Below, piece by piece: positions 21,355 through 30,681 of a DNA stretch of 64,000 nucleotides. The first letter of the stretch is position 1. Each line of letters begins with the position of its first letter. A model generated the notes under the pieces. That model was not told the DNA's origin and ran no database searches. It saw only the letters and a program-made list of their open reading frames with translations. The stretch is from Prauserella flavalba (GTDB lineage Bacteria > Actinomycetota > Actinomycetes > Mycobacteriales > Pseudonocardiaceae). A program made the translations under genes and the position numbers. The stretch lies in NCBI RefSeq assembly GCF_003202235.1, contig NZ_MASU01000010.1:1-64000 (forward strand), written 5' to 3'.

Positions 21355-22551
21355 CTACGGGGTGTCGGTGGCCGTGCGCGTGACGCCGGCGGTTTTGCGC
21401 TGCAGCGCACGCGCCACCGGCTCCACCACGCGCGCCGCGATCGGGCCCAGCACGGCCATCAGCAGCACGTAGGCCGTCGCCAGCGCGGCGAGCTCGCCCT
21501 CCACGGCGCCCGCGCTCACCGCGAGACCGGCGATGACGATCGAGAACTCACCCCTGGCGACCAGCGCGGCACCCGCACGCGCCCGGCCGAGCCTGCCGAT
21601 GCCGGCGCGCCGCGCCGCCCACCAGCCGGTGCCGACCTTCGTCAGCGTGGTCACGACGGCGAGCACGACGGCCCAGGCCAGCACCGGCGGGATCGAGGCC
21701 GGGTTGGTGTTGAGTCCGAACACCACGAAGAACACGGCGGCGAACACGTCGCGCAGCGGCTCCAGCAGTCGCGTGGCGTTCTCGGCGGTCGACCCGGAGA
21801 TCGCGATGCCCAGCAGGAACGCGCCCACCGCGGCCGACACCTGCAGCGCCGAGGCGAACCCGGCGACCAGCAGCGCCGCGCCGAGCACCTTGAGCAGGAA
21901 CACCTCGCGGTCGTCGCTGTCGACGATCGCGGAGACGTACCGGCCGTAGCGCAGGGCCACCACGAGCACGACGGTGATCACGGCGAGCGAGATGCCGACC
22001 GCCTGCAGGCCGCCGAAGAAGCTGATGCCGCCCAGCACGGCCGTGAGGATCGGCAGGTACAGGGCCATCGCGAGGTCCTCGAACACGAGCACCGACAGCA
22101 CCACCGGCGTCTCGCGGTTACCGAGCCGCCCGAGGTCGCCGAGGACCTTCGCGATGATGCCCGAGGAGGAGATGTAGGTGACGCCCGCCATCACCAGCGC
22201 GCCGACCGGACCCCAGCCGAGCAGCAGCGCGACCGCGGCACCCGGCGCGGCGTTGAGGACGATGTCGAGCACGCCGGCCATCCACGACCGTTTCAGTCCG
22301 GTGAACAGCTCGGCCGCGGAGTACTCCAGGCCCAGCAGCAACAGCAGCAGGACGACGCCGATCTCGCCGGCGAGCTGGGTGAACTCGCCGATGTCGCCGA
22401 GCGGGATCACCCCGCCCTGGCCGAAGAACAGGCCACCGACGAGGTACAGCGGGATCGGTGAGAGGCCGATGCGTCCCGCGAGCCTGCCGAGTGCGCCCAG
22501 CGCGAAGAAGACCGCGCCCAGTTCGATCAGTTCGAGTGCTGTGTGATCCAC
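21355..22551 (-). CDS. CPA2-type cation:proton antiporter, membrane subunit
   Basis: 398 aa, about 12 predicted membrane segments (for example IGVVLLLLLLGLEYSAAEL, AVLGGISFFGGLQAVGISL). It resembles KefB/KhtU exchangers but stops after the transport domain and lacks a fused TrkA-N domain. The neighbouring gene, 4 bases upstream in the same direction, supplies a separate TrkA-C regulatory subunit, as in KhtT/KhtU systems. Convergent with rluB. The ion (K+ or Na+) cannot be decided from sequence. Confidence 0.9.
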   Translation of the reverse strand: MDHTALELIELGAVFFALGALGRLAGRIGLSPIPLYLVGGLFFGQGGVIPLGDIGEFTQLAGEIGVVLLLLLLGLEYSAAELFTGLKRSWMAGVLDIVLNAAPGAAVALLLGWGPVGALVMAGVTYISSSGIIAKVLGDLGRLGNRETPVVLSVLVFEDLAMALYLPILTAVLGGISFFGGLQAVGISLAVITVVLVVALRYGRYVSAIVDSDDREVFLLKVLGAALLVAGFASALQVSAAVGAFLLGIAISGSTAENATRLLEPLRDVFAAVFFVVFGLNTNPASIPPVLAWAVVLAVVTTLTKVGTGWWAARRAGIGRLGRARAGAALVARGEFSIVIAGLAVSAGAVEGELAALATAYVLLMAVLGPIAARVVEPVARALQRKTAGVTRTATDTP

Positions 22552-22555
22552 GTAC

Positions 22556-23038
22556 TCAGCCGTGCTTGAGGATCTTGAAGGCCGCCTCGAGGCCCTCCGC
22601 CGTGCCGACCGCCACGAGCAGGTCGCCCGCGGTGAAGGTGAAGTCCGGGGTCGGTGACGGGTGAATCTGTCCGGCGCGCATCACGGCCACCACCGACACG
22701 CCGGTGCGGGTGCGGATCGCGGTGTCACCGAGTGTGCGGCCGTCGAACGGCGAGCCGGTCTTGATCGGCAGCTGCTTGGTGTTGATGCCCGGCAGCTCCC
22801 GGTGTTCCTCCGTGAGCTGCGCCACGAGCTGAGGGGCCCCGAGCAGGTTCGCCAGCGCGCCCGCCTCCTCGGCGGTGAGCGGCAGCGAGGCCAGGCACGC
22901 GTCGGGATCGTCGGACTTCGACACGATCAGTTCGATCTTGCCGTCCCGCTGGGTGACCACGCCGACCCTGCGGCCGTTGCCGATGGCGAAGTCCTTACGG
23001 ACGCCGATTCCCGGCAGGGGAGTTACTTCGACGTTCAC
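22556..23038 (-). CDS. TrkA-C domain regulatory subunit of the antiporter (KhtT-like)
   Basis: 160 aa. The N-terminal half (VNVEVTPLPGIGVRKDFAIG) and the C-terminal RCK_C fold (TRTGVSVVAVMRAGQIHPSP, then FTAGDLLVAVGTAEGLEAA) match KhtT-like gating subunits of cation exchangers. A longer reading frame extends upstream to 23392, but it would run into mrpA; the GTG at 23038 begins the conserved domain. Divergent from the mrp operon. Confidence 0.88.
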   Translation of the reverse strand: MNVEVTPLPGIGVRKDFAIGNGRRVGVVTQRDGKIELIVSKSDDPDACLASLPLTAEEAGALANLLGAPQLVAQLTEEHRELPGINTKQLPIKTGSPFDGRTLGDTAIRTRTGVSVVAVMRAGQIHPSPTPDFTFTAGDLLVAVGTAEGLEAAFKILKHG

Positions 23039-23129
23039 GTATCCCACGGTAACCCATTCGGCACCCGGAACCGCTCCCCGACCGGTTTGGCCGGACTGTC
23101 CATTTCGGTCAACGCGCGGGCCGTTCGGG

Positions 23130-23152
23130 CAGGTCCGTACGATCAGGACCTG
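23130..23152. promoter_or_regulatory. inverted repeat upstream of the mrp operon
   Basis: CAGGTCC and GGACCTG, perfect 7-bp arms with a 9-base spacer, centred in the 145-bp divergent region between the TrkA-C gene and mrpA. The spacer includes TACGAT, which could be a -10 box. A candidate operator; no regulator is encoded nearby. Confidence 0.4.
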
Positions 23153-23183
23153 TCGGGTGGCTAGCGGGGAGGGGTGAGACCGA

Positions 23184-25526
23184 GTGCTGACGGCCATAGC
23201 GGCCCATTTCGTGCTCGCGGCGTTCCTGCCGTTGATCGCGCGCCGGTGGGGGAGGGCCGCGTTCGTCGTCGGCGCGCTCGTGCCCGCGGCGACGCTCGTG
23301 TTCGCGCTGAGCCACGCGGGCAGCGCGCTCGCGGAGCGCCACCCGGCGGAGTCGTTCGCGTGGGCGCCTGCCATCGGCCTGGAGTTCACCACGCGCTTCG
23401 ACGAGCTCGCGCTGCTGATGATCGTGCTCGTGTCGGGTATCGGGGCGCTGGTGCTGTGTTACTACGCCTGCTACGCCAAGCCCGGCGACCGCGCCGTCGG
23501 CCGCGACTCGTCGCTGCTGGTGCTGTTCGCGGGCTCGATGCTCGGCCTCGTCCTCGCCGACGACGTCATCTCGCTGTACATCTTCTGGGAGCTCACCACG
23601 GTGTGTTCCTTCCTGCTGGTCGGCGGGGACGGCCTCACCAAGAAGCTGCGGAAGTCGGCGACACAGGCGCTGCTCGTGACGAGCCTCGGCGGCCTGGCGA
23701 TGCTGCTGGGGCTGATCCTGCTCGCCACGGCGGCCGGCACCACCCGCATCTCGGAGATCCTCGCGAACCCGCCCGGCGGTGGTGTGGTGACGGCGGCGGT
23801 GCTGCTGATCCTGCTCGGCGCGTTCACCAAGTCCGCGCAGGTGCCCTTCCACCCGTGGCTGCCCGGCGCGATGGTGGCGCCGACGCCGGTGAGCGCGTAC
23901 CTGCACGCGGCGGCGATGGTGAAGGCCGGTGTCTACCTCGTCGCGCGGTTCGCCCCCGGCTTCTCGGACCTGCCGGCCTGGTGGGTGCCGATCGTGGTGC
24001 TCGGGCTGTGGACGATGGTGCTGGGCGGGTTCCGCGCGCTGCGGCAGCACGACCTCAAGACGTTGCTGGCGTACGGCACCATCAGCCAGCTCGGCTTCCT
24101 GATGGTCCTCGTCGGCGCGGGCACGTGGATCGCGGCGCTCGCGGACGTGACCCTGGTGCTCGCCCACGGCCTGTTCAAGTCCGCGCTGTTCCTCACCGTC
24201 GGCATCATCGACAAGCGCACCGGCACGCGCGACATCCGCGAGCTGTCCGGGCTCGGGGCGCGCTGGCCCCCGCTGACGGTGTTCGCGACGCTCGCCGTGC
24301 TGTCGATGGCCGGGTTCCCGCCGCTGCTCGGCTTCGTCGGCAAGGAGGCGGCCATCGAGGGCCTGCTCCACGGCCAGCCGAAGGACCTGCTGCTGCTCGC
24401 GGGCGTGGTGCTCGGCTCGGTGTTCACCGTGGCCTACAGCCTGCGGTTCCTCGTGGGCGCGTTCGGTACCCGGCCGACGGTCGCGCCCACCGAGGCCCCG
24501 CCGTCGGGCACCGTGATGACCACGATCGTCGGCATCCCGGCGGTCACCGGCCTCGTGCTCGCGTTCGTGCCCGGGCTCGTGGAGCCGCTGCTCGCCGGGT
24601 ACGCCGACGCCTACTCGGCGAATCCGCCCGACTACCACCTGGGGCTGTGGCACGGCTTCACGATGCCGCTGCTGCTGAGCATCGCGATCATCGTCGCCGG
24701 GTACCTGCTGCACCGCACGGCGCTCGCGCCGAGGCTCGCGGGCTGGGTGCCGGGGCCGCTGCACGCCCAGCGCGGCTACCAGGCCGGCGTGGACGGTCTC
24801 GTCGCGCTCGCCCAGTCCGTGACCGGGCGCCTGCAGGCCGGTTCGCTGCCCATCTACCTCGGCGTGATCCTCGTGACGATGGTCGCCGTGCCAGGGGCCG
24901 GACTGCTGTCCGGCATCGAGACGCCCGTGGACCTGCGCGCGTGGGACTCGCTGCTGCAGGTGCCGCTCGCCGCACTCGTGCTCGTGGCGGCGGGCACGGT
25001 GGTGCTCGCGCGGCGGCGGCTCACCGCCGTGCTCCTCACCGGCGTGGTCGGCTACGGCATCGGCGCTCTGTTCATCGTGGACGGTGGCGCCGACCTCGCG
25101 CTGGCCCAGTTCCTGGTGGAGTCGCTCACGCTCGTGGTGTTCGTCTTCGTGATCCGCCGCTTCCCGCCGCGGTTCGTCGACGACCGGCCGTACTTCCGCA
25201 GGGCCCGCTGGGTCAAGGCCACCCTCGCGGCCGTGGCGGGCACGTTCGTCGCCGTGCTCGCGGTGCTCTTCTCCGGCAGCCGCGAGGGCATGCCGGAGGC
25301 GAGCCGGTTCTACATCGAGAACGCCGAGGACGCGACAGGAGCCACCAACGTCGTCAACGCGATCATCGTCGACTTCCGCGCGTTCGACACGATCGGCGAG
25401 ATCGCGGTGCTCGCCGTCGCGGCGACGGGCGCGGCGAGCCTGATCCTCGCCCGCGCGCGGCGGAGGCCGCCCGGGGGCTACGCGAGCGAGGAAGCCGTGG
25501 CCGAGCGAGCGGAGGTGAAGCAGTGA
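23184..25526 (+). CDS. mrpA: Na+/H+ antiporter subunit A (Mrp)
   Basis: 780 aa, about 20 membrane helices. The proton-pumping core is homologous to complex I NuoL (SASAYL-type TPVSAYLHAAAMVKAGVYL motif and KSALFLTVGIIDKRTGTRDI), and a C-terminal MrpB-like/DUF4040 region includes VDGGADLALAQFLVESLTLV. First gene of the seven-gene mrpABCDEFG operon, which exports Na+ (and possibly other cations) in exchange for protons. GTG start with GAGGGGTGAG upstream; overlaps mrpB by 4 bases. Confidence 0.95.
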   Translation: MLTAIAAHFVLAAFLPLIARRWGRAAFVVGALVPAATLVFALSHAGSALAERHPAESFAWAPAIGLEFTTRFDELALLMIVLVSGIGALVLCYYACYAKPGDRAVGRDSSLLVLFAGSMLGLVLADDVISLYIFWELTTVCSFLLVGGDGLTKKLRKSATQALLVTSLGGLAMLLGLILLATAAGTTRISEILANPPGGGVVTAAVLLILLGAFTKSAQVPFHPWLPGAMVAPTPVSAYLHAAAMVKAGVYLVARFAPGFSDLPAWWVPIVVLGLWTMVLGGFRALRQHDLKTLLAYGTISQLGFLMVLVGAGTWIAALADVTLVLAHGLFKSALFLTVGIIDKRTGTRDIRELSGLGARWPPLTVFATLAVLSMAGFPPLLGFVGKEAAIEGLLHGQPKDLLLLAGVVLGSVFTVAYSLRFLVGAFGTRPTVAPTEAPPSGTVMTTIVGIPAVTGLVLAFVPGLVEPLLAGYADAYSANPPDYHLGLWHGFTMPLLLSIAIIVAGYLLHRTALAPRLAGWVPGPLHAQRGYQAGVDGLVALAQSVTGRLQAGSLPIYLGVILVTMVAVPGAGLLSGIETPVDLRAWDSLLQVPLAALVLVAAGTVVLARRRLTAVLLTGVVGYGIGALFIVDGGADLALAQFLVESLTLVVFVFVIRRFPPRFVDDRPYFRRARWVKATLAAVAGTFVAVLAVLFSGSREGMPEASRFYIENAEDATGATNVVNAIIVDFRAFDTIGEIAVLAVAATGAASLILARARRRPPGGYASEEAVAERAEVKQ

Positions 25527-26101
25527 CCGCCGAACCGGAGCAGCGGATCGAGCCGGTGCCGTGGGAGGAGTGGGACCGACCCCGCGACCAGTGGCTGATG
25601 GCCGAGCACAACTGCAACACCTGGCCGCGCTCGCTGCTGCTCGAGGTGTGCGCCCGCATCGTCTTCCCGACCGTGCTGATGGTGTCGGTGTACCTGCTCT
25701 TGGCCGGGCACCACGACGCGGGCGGCGGCTTCAGCGGCGGGCTCGTCGCCGGGCTGGCGTTCGTGTTGCGGTACGTGGCCGGCGGCAGCGCCGAGCTCGC
25801 CGCGACCGTGCGCATCCGGCCGCCGGTGGTGATCGGCAGCGGGCTCAGCATCGCGGTGATCACCGCGCTCGTGCCCGCGCTGTCCGGCCAGCCGGTGCTG
25901 TCCTCGGCGATCTGGAAGCTCACCCTGCCGGTGCTCGGCGAGCTGAAGATCACCACCAACCTGTTCCTCGACATCGGGGTGTACCTGCTGATCGTCGGCG
26001 TCGTCATCGACCTGCTCCGCACGGTCGGCGCGGGCACGGAGCTCGGCGGGCCGGGGCTCGACGACGAGACGCTCGAGCGCGAGGAGGTGGAGCGCACGTG
26101 A
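25523..26101 (+). CDS. mrpB: Na+/H+ antiporter subunit B (Mrp, MnhB domain)
   Basis: 192 aa. A 45-residue soluble leader precedes the MnhB domain (FPTVLMVSVYLLLAGHHDAG; GGFSGGLVAGLAFVLRYVAG). Four membrane helices and an acidic tail. Starts at GTG overlapping mrpA and ends overlapping mrpC by 4 bases. Confidence 0.93.
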   Translation: MTAEPEQRIEPVPWEEWDRPRDQWLMAEHNCNTWPRSLLLEVCARIVFPTVLMVSVYLLLAGHHDAGGGFSGGLVAGLAFVLRYVAGGSAELAATVRIRPPVVIGSGLSIAVITALVPALSGQPVLSSAIWKLTLPVLGELKITTNLFLDIGVYLLIVGVVIDLLRTVGAGTELGGPGLDDETLEREEVERT

Positions 26102-26556
26102 CCGTCAACCTCACGATGGCCGTGGTGCTCGCCGGGCTCTACGCGGTCGGCTTCTATCTCCTGATGCAGCGTTCGCTGATGCGCGTGATCCTCGGCATCG
26201 TGATCCTCGGCCACGGCGCGAACCTGTTCCTCCAGGTCGCGGGCGGACCGCCGGGGGAGCCGGTGTTCGCGGGCACCGCGCTGATCGAGGCGATGGTGGA
26301 TCCGCTGCCGCAGGCGCTCGCGCTCACCGCCATCGTCATCACCTTCGCGCTCACCACGTTCCTGCTGGCGCTGGCATACCGCTCGTGGGCGCTGCTCGGC
26401 CACGACGAGGTGCAGGACGACGTGGAGGACCGGCGGATCCGCGAGGCGGAGCGGCGGCGCGAGGGCATGGACGAGTCCGACGAACCCGACGCCGAGGCCG
26501 CGGAGGCGGTCGCCGGGTTCGAGGCCCCCGAGGCGAGTGAGGAGGTGCCGAGGTGA
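26098..26556 (+). CDS. mrpC: Na+/H+ antiporter subunit C (Mrp, NuoK-like)
   Basis: 152 aa. Three helices with the NuoK-like pattern MRVILGIVILGHGANLFL and the loop DPLPQALALTAIVITFA. The acidic C-terminal tail (about 100-152) is longer than in most family members. 4-base overlaps at both ends. Confidence 0.94.
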   Translation: MTVNLTMAVVLAGLYAVGFYLLMQRSLMRVILGIVILGHGANLFLQVAGGPPGEPVFAGTALIEAMVDPLPQALALTAIVITFALTTFLLALAYRSWALLGHDEVQDDVEDRRIREAERRREGMDESDEPDAEAAEAVAGFEAPEASEEVPR

Positions 26557-28088
26557 CCGTCCTCGTCGCGTTGCCGGTGCTGCTTCCCCTGCTCGCCGCC
26601 GCGCTGTCGCTGATCGTGATGCGCTCGCCGCGCATGCAGCGGCTGATCGGCGTCACCGTGCTCACCGCGATCGCGGTGATCGCGGGCGTGCTGCTCGCCG
26701 AGTCCGACAAGCACGGCCCGGTGGTGCTGCAGCTCGGCGGGTACGCGGCGCCGTTCGGGATCACGCTGATCGCCGACCGGCTCGCCGCGCTGCTGCTGCT
26801 GACCTCGGCGCTGGTGACGCTCGCCGTGCTGGTCTTCTCGATCGGCCAGCGCATCACCGACTACGGCAGGCAGACCGCGTCCACGGCGTTCCACCCGATG
26901 TACCTGATGCTGTGCGCCGGCGTCTCGCTGGCCTACCTCACGGGCGACCTGTTCAACCTGTTCGTCGCCTTCGAGATCATGCTGGCCTCGTCGTACGTGC
27001 TGATCACGCGGCGCACCACGGCCGAGCGCGTGCGGGCGAGCATGACGTACGTGATCGTGAGCCTCACGTCGTCGCTGCTGTTCATCACCATGATCGCGCT
27101 GGTGTACGCGGCGACGGGCACCGTGAACCTCGCGGCGCTGCCGGAGAAGATCGGCGAGCTCGACCCCGGCGTGCAGACGAGCCTCGGGCTGTTCATGGTC
27201 GTGGTGTTCGGGATCAAGGCCGCGCTGGTGCCGCTGCACTTCTGGCTGCCGGACAGCTATCCGACCGCCCCGGCGCCGATCACCGCGGTGTTCGCGGGAC
27301 TGCTCACCAAGGTGGGCGTCTACGCGCTGATCCGCACCCAGACGCTGGTGTTCATCCACGACGAGAGCTGGACCGTGCTGCTCGTGGTGGCGATGCTCAC
27401 GATGATCATCGGCGTGCTCGGCGCGATCGCGCAGAACGACCTCAACCGGATGCTGTCATTCCTGCTCGTCAGCCACATCGGCTACATGCTCTTCGGCCTG
27501 GCGCTGTTCACGGTGATCGGCCTGGCGGGCGTGATCCTCTACGTCGTGCACCACATCACGGTGCAGGCGGCGCTGTTCCTCACCAGCGGTCTGATCACCC
27601 GGCACACGGGAACGGTGTCGCTGCAGGCGATGTCCGGTGTGGCCAAGGCATACCCGCTGATCGCGGTGCTGTTCGCGCTGCCGGCGCTGAGCCTCGCCGG
27701 TATCCCGCCGTTCTCGGGGTTCGTCGCCAAGATCGCGCTGCTGCAGGCGGGTGCGGCCGTGGGAACGCCCGCGGCCTACGCCGTCACCGCGGCGGCCGTG
27801 CTGACGAGCCTGCTGACGCTGTTCGCCGTGACCAAGATCTGGGTGGGCGCGTTCTGGGGCAAGGTCGCCGAGCCGCATCCCGACCCGGACCCGACCGACG
27901 AGGTGACGGTGGGCACCGGCTCGACGTCGAAGGGCATGCTCGTGTCCACCGGCGGGCTCGTGGCGGTGAGCGTGCTGATCGCCGTGTTCGCGGGCCCGCT
28001 GGCGGACATGAGCGAGCGCGCGGCCGCGGACCTGCTCGACGGCGGTGCCTACCGGACCGCCGTGCTCGGCGAGGCGGGTGGTGAGTGA
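26553..28088 (+). CDS. mrpD: Na+/H+ antiporter subunit D (Mrp, NuoN/M-like)
   Basis: 511 aa, about 14 membrane helices. The NuoM/N-like proton channel is recognisable by the key Glu region (LFVAFEIMLASSYVLI), FWLPDSYPTAPAPITAVFAG and the GLITRHTGTVSLQAM loop. A short charged loop (HPDPDPTDEVTVG, about 449-461) precedes the last helix. Confidence 0.95.
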   Translation: MTVLVALPVLLPLLAAALSLIVMRSPRMQRLIGVTVLTAIAVIAGVLLAESDKHGPVVLQLGGYAAPFGITLIADRLAALLLLTSALVTLAVLVFSIGQRITDYGRQTASTAFHPMYLMLCAGVSLAYLTGDLFNLFVAFEIMLASSYVLITRRTTAERVRASMTYVIVSLTSSLLFITMIALVYAATGTVNLAALPEKIGELDPGVQTSLGLFMVVVFGIKAALVPLHFWLPDSYPTAPAPITAVFAGLLTKVGVYALIRTQTLVFIHDESWTVLLVVAMLTMIIGVLGAIAQNDLNRMLSFLLVSHIGYMLFGLALFTVIGLAGVILYVVHHITVQAALFLTSGLITRHTGTVSLQAMSGVAKAYPLIAVLFALPALSLAGIPPFSGFVAKIALLQAGAAVGTPAAYAVTAAAVLTSLLTLFAVTKIWVGAFWGKVAEPHPDPDPTDEVTVGTGSTSKGMLVSTGGLVAVSVLIAVFAGPLADMSERAAADLLDGGAYRTAVLGEAGGE

Positions 28089-28657
28089 TGCGCAGGATCT
28101 CGCCCTCGCTGCTGGTCTGGCTCGTGCTGGTGTGGCTGATGCTGTGGGGCACGCTGGATCTCAGCACCGCGATCTTCGGGGTGCTGCTCGCGTTCGCGGT
28201 GCTGCTGTTCTTCCCGCTGCCGGTGCACCGGTGGAACATCTTCGGCCACCCGCTGCGCCTGCTGAGCCTCGCCCTGTACGTCGTGTGGGACCTGGTGCTG
28301 TCGGCGGTGCGGCTCGCGTTCGACGAGTTCCGCCACGGCTCCAAGGTCAAGGCCGCGATCGTCGCGGTGCCCGTGCTGTCCGATGTGGACCACGTGATCG
28401 CCTCCGCGGCCAACGTGCTCTCGCTGGGCCCCGGCCGGTTCGTGCTGCAGATCGACCGGACCAACCGCATCTGGTACGTCTACGCGCTCGGCGTCCACTC
28501 GCGCGTGTCCTGCGACAAGATCCACGACGACGCGCTCGACCTGCAGGTGAAGGTCATGCACGCGTACGGCTCCGCCGAGGAGGCCCGCACGGCGCGGTCC
28601 CGCGCGGAGGAGGCCAAGCAGCGGCGCCGCGCCCGAACCCGGATGGAGTCCCGATGA
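28088..28657 (+). CDS. mrpE: Na+/H+ antiporter subunit E (Mrp)
   Basis: 189 aa. Two to three N-terminal helices (LLVWLVLVWLMLWGTLDL) then a soluble MNHE domain (LDLQVKVMHAYGSAEEA) and a basic C-terminus. The ATG at 28088 shares one base with the mrpD stop; a GTG three bases earlier is possible. Confidence 0.93.
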   Translation: MRRISPSLLVWLVLVWLMLWGTLDLSTAIFGVLLAFAVLLFFPLPVHRWNIFGHPLRLLSLALYVVWDLVLSAVRLAFDEFRHGSKVKAAIVAVPVLSDVDHVIASAANVLSLGPGRFVLQIDRTNRIWYVYALGVHSRVSCDKIHDDALDLQVKVMHAYGSAEEARTARSRAEEAKQRRRARTRMESR

Positions 28658-28920
28658 CCGTCGTCTTCGCCATCACCTTCGCCCTGCTCGGCCTCGCCGG
28701 GCTGATGATCCTGCTGCGGCTCGTCCGCGGCCCGCGGACGCTCGACCGGATCCTCGCGGTCGACGTGCTCGTGGTGCTCATCGTGGCCGGGACCTCGGTG
28801 GGCATGGCGATGTCGCTGCGCGGCATCTACATCGCGCTGCTCGTGGCCGTGGCCCTGCTCGGGTTCGTCGGCTCGATCTCGGTCGTGCGGCTCGTCGAGC
28901 GGAGGGAGGAGTACCGGTGA
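28654..28920 (+). CDS. mrpF: Na+/H+ antiporter subunit F (Mrp)
   Basis: 88 aa, three membrane helices with the family string RLVRGPRTLDRILAVDVL. ATGA overlap with mrpE and GTGA overlap with mrpG. Confidence 0.94.
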   Translation: MTVVFAITFALLGLAGLMILLRLVRGPRTLDRILAVDVLVVLIVAGTSVGMAMSLRGIYIALLVAVALLGFVGSISVVRLVERREEYR

Positions 28921-29258
28921 CCGTGCGCGACTGGATCTGTGCGGTGCTCCTGCTCTCCGGGGCGCTGTTCTGCGTGATCGGGGCCTACGGCGTGCTGCGG
29001 CTGCCCGACGTGCCCAGCAGGCTGCAGGCGGCCACCAAGCCGCAGACGCTGGGCCTGCTGCTGATCCTCGCGGGCACCGCCGTGCGGCTGGAGCCGCAGT
29101 ACGCGGTGGGCCTCGTGCTCGCGGGCCTGTTCCAGGTGATCACCGCGCCCGTGCTGTCGCAGCTCTTCGGCCGTACCGCCTACCACACCGGAGCCATCGA
29201 GAAGTCCACGCTGGTCACCGACGAGCTGGACGAGCGCCTGCGTGCGGAGCGCGGCTGA
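28917..29258 (+). CDS. mrpG: Na+/H+ antiporter subunit G (Mrp)
   Basis: 113 aa, three helices. The MnhG signature GVLRLPDVPSRLQAATKPQT is present. Last gene of the mrp operon; cmk follows after 56 bases. Confidence 0.94.
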   Translation: MTVRDWICAVLLLSGALFCVIGAYGVLRLPDVPSRLQAATKPQTLGLLLILAGTAVRLEPQYAVGLVLAGLFQVITAPVLSQLFGRTAYHTGAIEKSTLVTDELDERLRAERG

Positions 29259-29314
29259 CCGGAAGGCAGAATGGACCCTCGCAAGGGACGGCGAGAAGCG
29301 AGGGAGAACAGTCG

Positions 29315-30040
29315 GTGGCGGGAGCCCTACGCGGCGTGGTCGCTCTGGACGGCCCATCGGGAACCGGCAAGACCACGGTCGCGCGCAAGCTGGCCGCCAA
29401 GCTGGGCGCCGGCTACCTCGACACGGGCGCGATGTACCGCGTCGTCACCCTCGCGGTGCTGCGCGCGGGTATCGACCCCACCGACTCCGCTGCGGTCGCC
29501 GCGCTGGCCGGGGACGTGCGCGTGGGCGTCGGCACCGATCCCGAGCACCCGCGCGCGCAGCTGAACGGCGAGGACGTCGGCGAGGAGATCCGCACCGAGC
29601 GGGTCAACGTGGCCGTGTCGCCCGTCTCGGCCGTGCCCGAGGTGCGGCGGGTGCTCGTCGCGGGGCAGCGGGAGATCATCGAGTCCGTGCTGGGCTCCGT
29701 GGGCGGCATCGTGGTCGACGGCCGCGACATCGGCACGGTCGTGGCGCCCGGCGCGCCGCTCAAGGTCTTCCTCACCGCGTCGGCCGAGGTGCGGGCCGCG
29801 CGGCGCAGCGCGCAGGACTCCGCCGCGGGCAGGGACTCGACCCCGGAGCACGCGCGCGCGTCGGTGGAGCGCCGCGACCAGCTCGACTCCACGCGGGCCG
29901 TCTCGCCCATGCGCGCGGCCGAGGACGCGGTGGTGTTCGACACGTCCGAGCTGTCGATCGAGCAGGTGATCACGGCGCTGAGCGAGCTGGCCAGCAGGCG
30001 GGGCCTGCTCGGCGGCGAGTTCGCGGAGGCCCGCCGGTGA
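29315..30040 (+). CDS. cmk: cytidylate kinase
   Basis: 241 aa. P-loop LDGPSGTGKTTVARKLA near the N-terminus, then YLDTGAMYR and VVDGRDIGTVVAP, the CMP-binding and catalytic motifs. Phosphorylates CMP/dCMP. The GTG at 29315 places the P-loop at the usual distance. The stop overlaps the acyltransferase gene by 4 bases. Confidence 0.96.
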   Translation: MAGALRGVVALDGPSGTGKTTVARKLAAKLGAGYLDTGAMYRVVTLAVLRAGIDPTDSAAVAALAGDVRVGVGTDPEHPRAQLNGEDVGEEIRTERVNVAVSPVSAVPEVRRVLVAGQREIIESVLGSVGGIVVDGRDIGTVVAPGAPLKVFLTASAEVRAARRSAQDSAAGRDSTPEHARASVERRDQLDSTRAVSPMRAAEDAVVFDTSELSIEQVITALSELASRRGLLGGEFAEARR

Positions 30041-30681
30041 CCGGACTCCCCCAGGGCGCCACGCCCTGGTTGCACGACGTGGGCAGGGTGATCGCCCGGT
30101 ACCTCTACCGGCCCGCCTACCGCATCCGCGTGCACGGCGCCGCCCGGGTGCCGCGCACGGGTCCCGTCGTGCTGGTCGCCAACCACAGCTCGATGATCGA
30201 GCCGCAGCTCATCTTCGGAATGCTGCCGAGGCGCTCGGTGTTCCTCGTCAAGGAGGAGATGTTCTCGGGCCCGGCGGGCTGGGGTCTGCGCCGCATCGGG
30301 CAGGTTCCCGTGAAACGCGGCGTGCCGGACCGGGAGGCGCTGCGCACGGCGACCGAGGTGCTGCGCGACGGCGGGCTCATCGGGGTGTTCCCCGAGGGCA
30401 CGCGGGGCGCGGGCGACGTGGCACAGGCCCAGCAGGGCGCCGCATGGCTGGTGCGGATGTCGGGTGCGGTCGTGGTGCCGGTGGCGGTGCGCGGAACGCT
30501 GAACCCGGGGAACCGGCGGCGGTTCCGGCCCTCGGTCGACGTGCTCGTCGGCGAACCGTTCACTGTGGACGTCGGCAGGGGACGCACCGCGCTGGCCGAG
30601 GGCACCGAGCGCATCAGGGGGACGCTCGCCGCGCTCGTCGAAAAGCTTGACCGGCAACGAGAAGAGAAGCAGAGACAATGA
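30037..30681 (+). CDS. PlsC-type lysophospholipid acyltransferase
   Basis: 214 aa. Block I is [10 protein letters not shown], a NHSSxxEP form of the usual NHxxxxD motif with Glu in place of the Asp; block III is [10 protein letters not shown]. It transfers an acyl chain to lysophosphatidate or a related acceptor at the membrane. It lies between cmk and der, overlapping both by 4 bases, and acyltransferases fused or next to cmk occur in other actinobacteria. Confidence 0.9.
   Translation: MTGLPQGATPWLHDVGRVIARYLYRPAYRIRVHGAARVPRTGPVVLVANHSSMIEPQLIFGMLPRRSVFLVKEEMFSGPAGWGLRRIGQVPVKRGVPDREALRTATEVLRDGGLIGVFPEGTRGAGDVAQAQQGAAWLVRMSGAVVVPVAVRGTLNPGNRRRFRPSVDVLVGEPFTVDVGRGRTALAEGTERIRGTLAALVEKLDRQREEKQRQ

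Noticed and set aside
22556-23392. 278-residue form of the TrkA-C subunit
   Set aside because: The extra N-terminus would overlap mrpA coding sequence and the shared promoter region, and resembles no family.
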